From assembly GCA_964593455.1 (NCBI GenBank), contig CAZQHK010000006.1, positions 62,001 through 126,000 of the forward strand: a DNA stretch of 64,000 bases, read 5' to 3'. The notes beneath the pieces were generated by a model. The model was not told the origin of the DNA, did not search any database, and saw only the letters and a program-made list of their open reading frames with translations. Numbering within the stretch: position 1 is the first letter of the stretch; every line of letters starts with the position of its first letter. The position numbers and the translations under genes were made by a program. The stretch comes from CAZQHK01 sp964593455. GTDB lineage: Bacteria; Muiribacteriota; CAYSPT01. Shown here one piece after another: positions 52,400-61,652 of the stretch.

Positions 52400-55300
52400 G
52401 TGCGTGTAACCAGATACCTGACTGATAATTTACCATCACGGCTCATACGAGCCTTTGACTTTATCATGAGCTCACCCCTGCTCGATATTCAGTCCCGGGA
52501 TATTCGACTGGTGCTGCTGCGCCAGGCCTTGCTTCTGTTCAAGGTTCCGGCGGCTCTTTTGGAAAACTATTTGATGTGCGGGACCCGACGGGATGGTGCT
52601 GTTTTCGGATGGCTCAGTGCTCCTCGTTATCCCGCCGGCTGTTCCGTTGGCGGCGCTATTGCCGCGGTGTTCGGGTCAATCGAACAACTGAAACGGGAAA
52701 AGACTCGGATAGTTGAACACAACCGCCACATGTTACAGACCGTCCTGGAGATTACTTCGGAAGGTTCGGCGGCCGGATACGATTCTCACGGAGTCACCCT
52801 GGCGGTGCTGAATCTCAAAACGGAGAAAGTAGAGTTGGTACAGGCCAAAACCTCCGGTGACATCGATGAGCGCGGGTACTTGACAGTCAATCAACTTCTT
52901 AAAAAGAAGCCGGAAATAGAGACCGGAGAGGTCATGATTCTGGTGACCGGAGCCCAGACACGGGCGGCGACCCAGGGAGACAATATGTATTCCCGAGCCA
53001 ACGCCCATCTTCATTATGAACAGATGACCGGCGAAGTTTTTCACGACATCATGACCGAAGAAGAGCTGTCCCTCTTCAGGTCGGAGTATCCGTTGCTGCT
53101 AAACGAGATGGGACCGTTCAATGTCGGGCACAACGGCGATATCAACAGTAAGATCAAGTGGGAACGCTATTTCTCTGAAAAAGGATTTGAAACAGAGGCC
53201 GATTCGGACTCAAAGGAGATTCCGCGGCTCGAACGGATGATCTATGAGTGTCTCCAGGCCGATCGGATTCTTAAAACCGGGCAGCGATTCATCCGGTGGT
53301 TTGTCGAAGATTTGAAAACCCATCATGTGCTTTCCAACGAAGTAACCGTGGAAGAACATGGAGAGGAACGCCATCTGTTCTTCCATGAACAGCTCGAAGA
53401 TGTGCTCAGAACGTCTGAAAACCTTCAGAAAAACGGGGCTTCCCTGGTGACGGTAGCCGGTGCCGTATCTGCCCGGCTCCTCTCGTTTTGTGATTCGACC
53501 TCGGTATATGTATTTGAGACGTTGACCAATATACGGGAGTCAGATGATTCATATCTGCCCGTTACGACCATCGTCAAAGGACCAAAAGCAGGCGGTATGA
53601 TCATATATCAAGATGATCTGGACGATACCATACCTGTCAAATACGCTTCCGATCTGTCTAATCTCAGGAGCAGAATTCATCGCTACAAAAACGAACGGCG
53701 TGAAGAAATTAACGTTGATTACATCACTTCCGGGGCAAAAGTAAAAATTAGGGAAGGGAATGTCGATTACGTAGAGCTTGATGAGTGGCAGATCGCGGAA
53801 TTGTATGCCGGTGACGGTGCGACACAACCCAGGCTGAGCGTGTTCGATATTCTAACCGGCAGCAGAATCGAGCCGACTATCGACGAGAGTCCCATTATCG
53901 ATTACCGTCTTGAAGGACCGAAGAAAACGGTTGTTTTAAAACCAGAGGGTCACTTGTTGGGGCTTAGCCGGGTCGAAAGAACCGTGGTTTATGACACGGT
54001 GCTGGGGACTATCATCACGGGGCCTACATCGGTGTTGGGGAAGCAGGTCAAGTTGTTCCCTGCCAAAGAAGAGATTGTATACGCGGTGGACAATCAGTAT
54101 GGAGCGGAGATTCTTCTGGCCTATGTTACGCTCCTCAGGAATACTCAGAACCTGTTTGATTTCGGTCTGGATCATTACGATCATATCAAGGGCGATGTAC
54201 GGATTAAACCCCGCTCACTATTCAATCTTGACGGGAAACGACTGGACGAAAAGAAACTAACCGAAATCCTGAAAAACGTGACCATGATCTACGGTCTGGG
54301 AGAGGGAACATCTCGAAACATACTTGGATTAGCGTTCTCGGCCGCCAACCTGGAAGGCTTAAACGATGTGGTTACTCAGGTGATGGAATCGAACCTGGCC
54401 AGAACTGAAAAACCTCATGTGGACAAGAACACACTGCTTATGTTTGTGAGTAACTCGGGTGGCACCAAACCGGTTGTGGCGCTGGCAAAGGAAACTATTG
54501 AAGAGCAGGGGAGCCGGCTCGACCGCGGCCCGTACTTGTGGTCGGTCACCAATCTTATTACCTCCGAGCTGGCCAGGATATCTTCCCACAGCCTTGGAGC
54601 AGCCGTCACCAATCTACCCTGGGAGAAAGCGGTTGGGTCTACATTTGCCGCTTTCACAGCGTTGCAGAGTATACTGGCGTTCCTGGTGTATCTCCATGAA
54701 ATACGCGGCGCCATCAAACCCTGTCGAGCCCGGTATCTCTATCGATGCCTGGCTCGTTTCCCGGCTGTAGCAAAAGCCACTCTCTCCTCTTCGCTCACCA
54801 AGGAGCGTGTTCAAGAGCTGGGAACGTACATTGCCGGTCAAAATCTTGATCTCTCGTTTGTGGGTGCCCTGCAGGGATTCGATGCTACCGAGGGAGCCCT
54901 CAAGTTTGCCGAGATGGTCCAACATCCCCGGGTCAAATTCTATTCCGGAGCATACGATCAACATGGTCAGCGGGCCACTTACCTGCGTGATCTAAGGACA
55001 AATCCGGGTAGCCTGTTGTTTATACATATCCCCAATCTTGAAACATCTATCGGTAGCTGGATGGCCCAATTGGTCAAGGAAAACCAGCCTAGAGCCGGTA
55101 GGATTGCCTGTATTGCCTGTGAGGAAGACATGCGGCGGTTGGAGGAGAACGGATCGGACTTTGTTATCCCGGCGCCGGTGGGCACGTCCGGCGACATGTT
55201 TACCGACACGCTGGGTAAGATGCTGCTCGATAACATGGTCACGGAAGCCACTATCGAGGAATCAAATTCCCTCGCTTCCAGGATTTCGTACTGGGGACAC

Positions 55301-57058
55301 CGCCTGCTTGATATATCCGCCGGCAGCCAGCCGGATGCTATCTTTACCATCCAGAAAGAACTAAATGTTTTTTTGCGGGAATTCAAACGGCTGGCGGAAG
55401 GAGATTTTCACTCTGAGATGCGGTGGCAGAAGACAATCGACCTGGAACGGCAGCTCTCAGAAGGCCGGATTTCAGTGGATAAACGGGAAGATATTCTGGG
55501 AACCATGTACAAAACATCTCGTCGGATCTCCGTGGTACCCGCCAGTAGCAGGGACCGGATTTACGATCTGTTCCGGATCTTGCTGCAGTTCGAATTTGAT
55601 GGCGGGGAAGACCCGTCCATTTTCTTCTCGCTGCTGAATGACCTCATTCTGGAACTCTCCGACCGGTCTCTGGCCATGCGGGTATCGGATGAGCGGTTTT
55701 TTGACGATCCGGCCCGGGCGCGGGTGGCTGTTCACTATCAGGGCGTGGCCAAAGTTATCGGCTGCAACCCGATCAAACCGGACAATATCGCCAAATTTCA
55801 GCAGGGTTGGGGTATCCAGGGTTTTGTCTTACCTCCCGGCCGGCGGCTGTCGGATGCCGCGGTTGATTTAACTTTCATTATGAAACGGTTGATAGACCAG
55901 ACCCGTCATCATAAAGTTGATGGTAAACCGGTAAATGGGATTCAATCGCTGATAAAAATTGGCTTTACGCGAAAACAGGTGGAGGAGATCAAGGCGTTTC
56001 TGAATATCGTCGATATTGATAAGTGCCAGCAAGTTGTCCCCCGGTTTTCCCGTGACCGGACCTACCGGTTCGAGGAGGCCGGTTGGAACGAAGAGACTCA
56101 TTCCGGCAAGTCCAAGCACATTGTTACCAAAGAATTCAACGCGGCAGCCACCACCCGAACAGAGCCGATGGTGCTTATCTCCGGGATATCCGAGAAGCTC
56201 AAGATGGAGCTTTCTATTGTTGACAAATACGGGGACCTGGATCAGTTATTGGTAATCACCGGCCAACCGCGGGCCTTAAACCGTTTGCAATCCTCACGGT
56301 TGGCTCGTCACAGCCCATATGTCGGGCGAAAAGTGGCGTTTGTGTTGAGATGGTTGAGTGAAATGCCCAGGAAACGGGTGATCAAGTATCTGCGCCGTAT
56401 CCCACCGGCCTATTACCTCCTGCGCGATGAGCGGTGTTTGGTTCAGCTGGTGGAAATGTTGGAACAGAAACGGCATCTCCTGGCTAAGATCGATTTTAAA
56501 AATGAACTGAGGAAGATTGTTCCGGACCTTAATAAGATCAGCCTGGGTGACCTGTTTACCATGAAAAATATTTTCAAGGCCGTCCGGTCTATCCGGGGGA
56601 TGGGTATTTATCTGGTTGCGGTACAGTTGATTGACGGCGAGATAGAGTTTCTCGCCCGCCGCGACCTGTCCCGGACCACCGGGATCGCTGCTCAGATGCA
56701 ATCATCATTTGATCGACCTGGTATTCTGAAAGGGACCAAGCGAATCGCTGCTGATGGCGGACGGCTCAAAATGGGTTACGGGAAAGACGGCGCCCCGATT
56801 ATCATTATCCCGGTCAGGGATGATGAGGATCGGGTTATCGAGTTACTTCTTATTCATGCCGAGATTCGTGAAGATGTGTCAATCCGGGAGAAAATCGAAA
56901 CGCTTGGCGACAAGTACCACCGGATAATCGATCATGTCAGTGAATACTACCAGTGGGATGACCACTACCTTGAGGACCTGTCCATGGCGGATCTGATGAT
57001 GCTGAGCGATGAAGAGATAGCCAACGATAAAATCTTACCGCTGATAAAGACCAAATAA
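52400..57058 (+). CDS. Giant GlmS-related protein: class II glutamine amidotransferase, two SIS domains, long C-terminal region
   Basis: A frame opens at 52361, but GTG 52400 follows GAGGTG and gives 1552 residues. After about 58 helical residues, MCG (Cys60) recalls the N-terminal nucleophile of class II amidotransferases. GYDSHG near 126-131, TRAATQG near 187-193, NAHLH near 201-205, GHNGDI near 243-248 and an SDS element near 269 follow the GlmS glutaminase order. The invariant Arg before GYDS is Ala and the THG His is Gln. SIS domain 1 (GLGEGTS, VSNSGGTK) spans about 627-775, SIS domain 2 (GALQGFDATEGALK) about 810-945. Some 600 residues after that are unrecognised. GlmS is about 600 residues, so this is a very enlarged relative. 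Function unknown; a sugar-phosphate amination or sensing role is inference. Confidence 0.75.
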   Translation: MRVTRYLTDNLPSRLIRAFDFIMSSPLLDIQSRDIRLVLLRQALLLFKVPAALLENYLMCGTRRDGAVFGWLSAPRYPAGCSVGGAIAAVFGSIEQLKREKTRIVEHNRHMLQTVLEITSEGSAAGYDSHGVTLAVLNLKTEKVELVQAKTSGDIDERGYLTVNQLLKKKPEIETGEVMILVTGAQTRAATQGDNMYSRANAHLHYEQMTGEVFHDIMTEEELSLFRSEYPLLLNEMGPFNVGHNGDINSKIKWERYFSEKGFETEADSDSKEIPRLERMIYECLQADRILKTGQRFIRWFVEDLKTHHVLSNEVTVEEHGEERHLFFHEQLEDVLRTSENLQKNGASLVTVAGAVSARLLSFCDSTSVYVFETLTNIRESDDSYLPVTTIVKGPKAGGMIIYQDDLDDTIPVKYASDLSNLRSRIHRYKNERREEINVDYITSGAKVKIREGNVDYVELDEWQIAELYAGDGATQPRLSVFDILTGSRIEPTIDESPIIDYRLEGPKKTVVLKPEGHLLGLSRVERTVVYDTVLGTIITGPTSVLGKQVKLFPAKEEIVYAVDNQYGAEILLAYVTLLRNTQNLFDFGLDHYDHIKGDVRIKPRSLFNLDGKRLDEKKLTEILKNVTMIYGLGEGTSRNILGLAFSAANLEGLNDVVTQVMESNLARTEKPHVDKNTLLMFVSNSGGTKPVVALAKETIEEQGSRLDRGPYLWSVTNLITSELARISSHSLGAAVTNLPWEKAVGSTFAAFTALQSILAFLVYLHEIRGAIKPCRARYLYRCLARFPAVAKATLSSSLTKERVQELGTYIAGQNLDLSFVGALQGFDATEGALKFAEMVQHPRVKFYSGAYDQHGQRATYLRDLRTNPGSLLFIHIPNLETSIGSWMAQLVKENQPRAGRIACIACEEDMRRLEENGSDFVIPAPVGTSGDMFTDTLGKMLLDNMVTEATIEESNSLASRISYWGHRLLDISAGSQPDAIFTIQKELNVFLREFKRLAEGDFHSEMRWQKTIDLERQLSEGRISVDKREDILGTMYKTSRRISVVPASSRDRIYDLFRILLQFEFDGGEDPSIFFSLLNDLILELSDRSLAMRVSDERFFDDPARARVAVHYQGVAKVIGCNPIKPDNIAKFQQGWGIQGFVLPPGRRLSDAAVDLTFIMKRLIDQTRHHKVDGKPVNGIQSLIKIGFTRKQVEEIKAFLNIVDIDKCQQVVPRFSRDRTYRFEEAGWNEETHSGKSKHIVTKEFNAAATTRTEPMVLISGISEKLKMELSIVDKYGDLDQLLVITGQPRALNRLQSSRLARHSPYVGRKVAFVLRWLSEMPRKRVIKYLRRIPPAYYLLRDERCLVQLVEMLEQKRHLLAKIDFKNELRKIVPDLNKISLGDLFTMKNIFKAVRSIRGMGIYLVAVQLIDGEIEFLARRDLSRTTGIAAQMQSSFDRPGILKGTKRIAADGGRLKMGYGKDGAPIIIIPVRDDEDRVIELLLIHAEIREDVSIREKIETLGDKYHRIIDHVSEYYQWDDHYLEDLSMADLMMLSDEEIANDKILPLIKTK

Positions 57059-57074
57059 TTCCTGCTTTCGACAC

Positions 57075-57146
57075 CTGCAATTCAGAGGGTGGGCGGCCAT
57101 CTTCTGCGTTGTGTTAAAAAAAGACCTTCAACGTACTTACCGGTAC
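57075..57146. repeat. Dispersed element in the convergent gap
   Basis: GGCGGCCATCTTCTGCGTTG at 57090-57109 followed by CAACGTACTTACCGGTACGG matches in pattern 61515-61570 and the reverse complement of 29359-29445. It fills the gap between the two converging genes and may act as a shared terminator or be a mobile palindromic element. Confidence 0.45.
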
Positions 57147-57149
57147 GGA

Positions 57150-58925
57150 TCAGTCACGGCCGAAGACGATGAGTGTCCGGTCGTCAAAACGGGTTCCTCC
57201 CTGGGAGAAGTGTTTCACCGCTTGCAGCAGCTGGGTGCCGATTTGTTCACATGATAAGCTACGATGCTCACTCAAAAAATCAACAACCCGTTGTTTGCCG
57301 AAACTGTCTCCGTCGGTACTCATGGCATCTGAAATGCCGTCGGTAAAGAAAAGAATCCGATCTCCGGGTTGAAGTTCAATGGTTTCCTGTTCATACGAAG
57401 CCTTACTGAATAGTCCTACCGGAAACCCCCCTTTCATGAGGGTCTGCGCCTCGCCGCCGTTGCCTCTGACGAAGAAGGGAGGTTCGTGACCGGCCCGGGA
57501 ATAATTAAAGGTCTTGGTATGCGGGTCTATGATACCGAACACCATGGTTATGTAGTGGTCGCTGGCGAGTTCGGCGGCCAATATATTGTTGAGTTTCTCC
57601 AGAAATTCCGCCGGCTCCTTGGTGGTTTGAGTCAGAGCCCGGGCCTGCACTTTTGAAGACGCCGCAATGAGTGCGGCAGGAATACCTTTTCCCGAAACAT
57701 CGGCTATCAAAAGGCCCCATTTCCCATTTTCCAGGGGGATGAAATCGTAATAGTCGCCACCCACTATCTTGGCGAAAGAAAGGCTGGCATTGATCTGGAA
57801 ACCCGGTATTTCCGGCGGCTCGTCGGGAAGCAGGCCGTACTGGATCTCGCGGGCCAGTTCCAGGTCACGGTTGATCTTTTCACGTTCCAGGGATTCTTTG
57901 TAGAGGAAGGCGTTTTCAACCGCTGTCGCGGTCTGATTGGCAATGGCGCCAAGCACCGGGAGATCGGAATCGCCCAGTGGATTACCCCGGGGAAGCAGGT
58001 CGAGATAGACCACCCCGAGTACCTTCTGATAACCCTGAAGCGGAAGACAGATAACGGCCGCTTCATCTGTTTCTACCAGGCTGTGGACCGAGAGTCCCAG
58101 ATCTGCCCGAGAATAGATACGGGCCTGTCCGGTGGAAGCTACCTCCCGGGCAAGCTCTTCCTGTACGCGATGAGCACTCTGCAGTTTCCCTCCTGCTTTT
58201 CGTTCGTGCACAACTTCCGTCTTCAGGGTCTCGTCTTCTCCCTGAAGAAACAACAGGCCGCGGGTACCGCCGACACTTTCCATCAAAAGATCGACGCAGA
58301 CATCGAGAATCTGCCTGACATCGAAGATGGAATGGATGATGTGCCCGATCCTGATCAGAACCGATTGTGCCTGGAGAGCCCGTCCGATATCTTCTGCATC
58401 TTTGAATAGTTTTTTCATCTGCTCGGACAGGTCCATCAGATCGTTTTTAAGGAAGATCAGCGCGGAGCTGTTCTGGTAGGCTCCTCTCATCCTGACCGCT
58501 ACTGAACGCACTCTCGTGTCGATACGTTCCAGGGCTTTGAGCAGTTGCTTGGATTCTTCTGCTGATTCAGACATGATTGTCCTGACTGTGTTGACCATGT
58601 CCTGAATCTCTTTCTGGGAGATCTCGATCTTATCTTCCTCCTCGAGTTTGAAGAAAAACCGGATATTGCCCACCAGTATCTCATCGCCTTCTTCGAGCGG
58701 CCGTTCATTGATCTTGGTGCCATTGACGAACGTCCCGTTGGTACTCTGGAGATCAACGATGACATACCCCTCTTCTTTCAGTACGATCCGGGCATGTTGA
58801 CGCGAGACCTTTATGGAAGGGATCACTATCTCATTACCGATACCGCGGCCGATAGTGTTGGCTCCATCCTCGAGAGGAAACTCTATACGAGGTTCGTTCT
58901 TCATAACCTGTACAAGCTTTGGCAC
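57150..58925 (-). CDS. FHA-GAF-PP2C (RsbU/SpoIIE-type) serine phosphatase
   Basis: A longer frame reaches 59030, but GTG 58925 follows AAAGGAGG and gives 591 residues starting PKLVQVMKNEP. An FHA domain at about 15-95 (TIGRGIGNEIVIPSIKVSRQ; LQSTNGTFVNG) binds phosphothreonine. A helical linker and a GAF domain (about 190-350) follow. The C-terminal 220 residues are a PP2C/SpoIIE phosphatase with GGDYYDFI, IADVSGKGIPAAL, SRAGHEPPF and FFTDGISDA metal motifs. It should dephosphorylate a STAS-type antagonist; two are encoded at 40316 and 48339. No kinase (RsbW) was seen. Confidence 0.92.
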   Translation of the reverse strand: MPKLVQVMKNEPRIEFPLEDGANTIGRGIGNEIVIPSIKVSRQHARIVLKEEGYVIVDLQSTNGTFVNGTKINERPLEEGDEILVGNIRFFFKLEEEDKIEISQKEIQDMVNTVRTIMSESAEESKQLLKALERIDTRVRSVAVRMRGAYQNSSALIFLKNDLMDLSEQMKKLFKDAEDIGRALQAQSVLIRIGHIIHSIFDVRQILDVCVDLLMESVGGTRGLLFLQGEDETLKTEVVHERKAGGKLQSAHRVQEELAREVASTGQARIYSRADLGLSVHSLVETDEAAVICLPLQGYQKVLGVVYLDLLPRGNPLGDSDLPVLGAIANQTATAVENAFLYKESLEREKINRDLELAREIQYGLLPDEPPEIPGFQINASLSFAKIVGGDYYDFIPLENGKWGLLIADVSGKGIPAALIAASSKVQARALTQTTKEPAEFLEKLNNILAAELASDHYITMVFGIIDPHTKTFNYSRAGHEPPFFVRGNGGEAQTLMKGGFPVGLFSKASYEQETIELQPGDRILFFTDGISDAMSTDGDSFGKQRVVDFLSEHRSLSCEQIGTQLLQAVKHFSQGGTRFDDRTLIVFGRD

Positions 58926-59153
58926 CGGAAAGCCTCCTTTATCAAATTGTAGCACACTTGCGTTTGTAGAGTAAAAGAGAACCGGATCAACTCCGGGTTG
59001 ACCATAGGGACTCGTCTCAGTTATACTCATAAGCTATGAAGAGGCTTCGGTTTCATATTTTCACTTCGAAGTTTAATGAATAGTTTGTGTTGTTGGAGCC
59101 CGGGAAATAACAGATTGATAAACTGCGAAACCGGCGGAAGAGGTGATAGTTGA

Positions 59154-59771
59154 ATGCGTGTAAAGACGGTCAGTTTGCTGATACTGGGATTACTTATAAT
59201 TCTTCCATCTCTCAAAGCAGAAACGCTGGAGTACGGACCTTCCGGATTTGAGCGGTATGAGACCATGCTGACGATTAAGGTGGATGGAAAAATATTGCCG
59301 GGAAAAAAGGTCTCGATAACGGTTGATGACGGTGGTAAAGCTTCCTATATTATGTCTGGTGATTTGCTTGACAAGGAGTTGAAACGCACGTTTCTTAAAC
59401 CGCTCTACCGTCATCCTACATCGCCTACTATGTGTAATGTCACCATTCCCGAAGGATCGGATGAAATTCTCCTCAAGATCTATGACTATAACAGTAACTT
59501 GTTGTCGGATATCTCCTGTAACCTGAACATGAAAACGGGGAAATTCCAGAGACTGGTAGAGTACAAAGCTCTCACCCTGGGAGAAATAATCTGCCAGATG
59601 GAATTGTCGGCAACGGTAAAAAGCCGGGCCAGTGGAAAGATCATGAAAGTGGAAGCAGTTCGTCTTCCCAACGAGGACCGGTACATGGTACGGTTGGAAT
59701 TTAAGGGTGGTAATGCGGTTACTCTGGTTGTTACCGAGTATGGATTAATAAAAACTATCATTGATAAATGA
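59154..59771 (+). CDS. Secreted protein of unknown family
   Basis: The 205-residue product has a clear signal peptide (VKTVSLLILGLLIILPSLKA) cleaved near Ala22/Glu. The remainder is beta-rich (EGSDEILLKIYDYNSNLLSD; YMVRLEFKGGNAVTLVVTEY) with three Cys. The start is ATG 59154 after GAGGTGATAG. I do not recognise a family. It lies between the phosphatase and groES, on the + strand, with a 228-base gap behind it that has no obvious gene. Confidence 0.7.
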   Translation: MRVKTVSLLILGLLIILPSLKAETLEYGPSGFERYETMLTIKVDGKILPGKKVSITVDDGGKASYIMSGDLLDKELKRTFLKPLYRHPTSPTMCNVTIPEGSDEILLKIYDYNSNLLSDISCNLNMKTGKFQRLVEYKALTLGEIICQMELSATVKSRASGKIMKVEAVRLPNEDRYMVRLEFKGGNAVTLVVTEYGLIKTIIDK

Positions 59772-59999
59772 GATAACGGTAGTCGGAAACGGCGTTCAAA
59801 TACAGCTTAAACACCAGCCGCCTGAGTAATAATTCCCTAGTGTTTGTGGAAATAATGTATAGCTGTGCAGTCTCCCGTCAGAAAAAGCGTTTAATTGCCT
59901 CGCTTCATGGTATGCGCTTGGCGCGTCCTTTTGCGATCGGTTTCGATTTTTACTTAAGTTTTGCGGGGATGCATATCAATCGGGAAGGAGATATGAAAA

Positions 60000-60311
60000 A
60001 TGCGTTTGAAGCCTCTTGGTGACCGGGTTGTGATTAAACCCAGAAAACAGAAGGAGAAAACAAAAAGCGGTCTTTATCTTCCTGATGGAGACACGAAAAA
60101 AGAGAGTGTGGGTAAAGTTGTTGCCGTTGGTAGCGGGCGTTTCCTGAAAGACGGAACGACCTTACCGATAGATGTGCAGGTTGGAGACAAGGTGCTGTTT
60201 TCAAAATATTCCGGTGACGAGATCAAACTGGATGATGAAGAACTGCTCATCCTGTCTGAATCAGATGTGTTAGCGGTTATCAAAACCGATGAAGATCTAG
60301 AATTTAAATAG
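60000..60311 (+). CDS. groES: Co-chaperonin GroES
   Basis: The 103-residue product starts after GAAGGAG. It has LKPLGDRVVIKPRKQKEKTK, the mobile loop SGLYLPDGDTKKES near 22-35, and KVLFSKYSGDEIKLDDEELL near 64-83, the GroES barrel. It normally caps GroEL. No groEL gene follows; instead a dnaJ starts 12 bases later. No CIRCE element (HrcA operator) was seen in the 228 bases upstream. Confidence 0.95.
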   Translation: MRLKPLGDRVVIKPRKQKEKTKSGLYLPDGDTKKESVGKVVAVGSGRFLKDGTTLPIDVQVGDKVLFSKYSGDEIKLDDEELLILSESDVLAVIKTDEDLEFK

Positions 60312-60323
60312 TGGAGACATCGA

Positions 60324-61457
60324 TTGTCCAGGAAAGACTATTATGAGACATTGTCCGTCAACCGGAATGCGTCTCCTGACGAAATAAAGAAATCCTACCG
60401 GAAGCTGGCTAGAGAGTACCATCCTGATGTCAGCCGGCATTCTGACGCAACGGACCGGTTTAAAGAAGTCCAGGAAGCATACGATATCCTGAAAGATCCC
60501 GATAAGCGCGCCGCTTATGACCGATTTGGCCATGCAGGTGTGGCCGGTGGCGTTGGCGGTTTTGGCGGTGGAGATCCTTTTTCCGACCTGTTCAGCGGTA
60601 TAGGTGGTCTGGGTAATATTTTCGACGATTTTTTCGGTGGTGGCACACGCCGATCGTCCCGAACAGCCAAACGAGCCAGCCGCGGTCATGATCTCAGAGC
60701 GGAGGTCACGGCCACATTTGAGGAATGCGCCACGGGCACCGAGAAGGAAATGGAGGTTGCTCGTGAGGTACGTTGCATCAAATGCGGTGGTAACGGGGCC
60801 GAACCCGGTACGTCTCCCATCTCCTGTCCGGCCTGTCATGGCACGGGTATGCAGCAGCGGTCCCAGGGGTTCTTTTCCATTAGTACCACCTGCCGTTCAT
60901 GTGGCGGCGCCGGGCAGATCATCGTTAAGAAATGTGAACAATGTCAGGGCCGCGGCCGGGAAATAGAAAGACGTAATCTCAAGGTGAGCATCCCCGCTGG
61001 GATCCAGGATGGTATGCAAATGAGACTCTCCGGAGAAGGCGAGGAAGGGGAGCACGGCGGGTTTTCCGGCGATCTGTATGTGGCGGTAACCATAGAGCCG
61101 CATGAGTTTTTCACCAGGCTCAACGATGATGTTCATCTGAATGTAACCATCGATTTTGCTTCCGCTATTATCGGCTGTAAAAGGGAGGTCCCCACCTTGT
61201 TTGGTCCGGAAGAGATAGCTATCCCGGCAGGGACACAGCCGTTAACCGATATCCGTCTGAAGGGAAACGGATTTCCTAATGTTCACGGGCGGGGAAAGGG
61301 AGATCAGGTGGTGACTGTTCAGGTGGAACTTCCGGTGCATCTTTCCCGGGCTCAAAAAGACAAGTTGAAGAAGTTCTCCAACTCCCTGGAATCAAAAAAT
61401 TATCCCAAAGAGAGCGGGTTCAAGAAGCTTCTCAAGAAGGTGTTTGGTATCAAGTAA
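60324..61457 (+). CDS. dnaJ: Chaperone DnaJ (type I)
   Basis: The TTG start at 60324 gives 377 residues beginning [20 protein letters not shown]. The J domain has the HPD motif (REYHPDVSR near 31-39), then a Gly/Phe-rich linker. Four Cys-x2-Cys-x-Gly-x-Gly zinc motifs follow ([32 protein letters not shown]), then the C-terminal substrate-binding domains. It stimulates DnaK. It directly follows groES. A second full-length DnaJ lies convergently at 61653. Confidence 0.95.
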   Translation: MSRKDYYETLSVNRNASPDEIKKSYRKLAREYHPDVSRHSDATDRFKEVQEAYDILKDPDKRAAYDRFGHAGVAGGVGGFGGGDPFSDLFSGIGGLGNIFDDFFGGGTRRSSRTAKRASRGHDLRAEVTATFEECATGTEKEMEVAREVRCIKCGGNGAEPGTSPISCPACHGTGMQQRSQGFFSISTTCRSCGGAGQIIVKKCEQCQGRGREIERRNLKVSIPAGIQDGMQMRLSGEGEEGEHGGFSGDLYVAVTIEPHEFFTRLNDDVHLNVTIDFASAIIGCKREVPTLFGPEEIAIPAGTQPLTDIRLKGNGFPNVHGRGKGDQVVTVQVELPVHLSRAQKDKLKKFSNSLESKNYPKESGFKKLLKKVFGIK

Positions 61458-61499
61458 CGGCTGTTCGAGCCCGCATATTTCACCAGCATTCCTGCTATG

Positions 61500-61645
61500 G
61501 CCACGGATACACCCGCATCTTCTGCGTTGCACTCCGTCGTCTGTCCTCAACGTATCGCCCCGGATACGATTCCGGGAGACTCTGTCGCGCGCCTTGAATC
61601 TGCAGGCGCCTCCGCGACCTCGCGACGGAAGCTCATGAAATATGC
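61500..61645. repeat. Dispersed GC-rich element between convergent dnaJ genes
   Basis: CCCGCATCTTCTGCGTTGCA at 61512-61531, then CTCAACGTATC and GATACG, and a right part with CGACCTCGCGACGGAAGCTC followed by AAATATGCGGGCC, which pairs with the left CCCGCATATTTCA. The ends are mutually inverted, so the whole could fold as one large hairpin. It resembles the elements at 57090 and 29345. No gene was seen. Confidence 0.5.
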
Positions 61646-61652
61646 GGGCCAG

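Noticed and set aside
59772..59999. CIRCE or heat-shock promoter before groES
   Set aside because: No TTAGCACTC/GAGTGCTAA pair and no clear sigma-32-type motif was seen.
59840..60022. 60-codon frame overlapping the groES start
   Set aside because: It lacks a ribosome site and overlaps the well-supported groES start.
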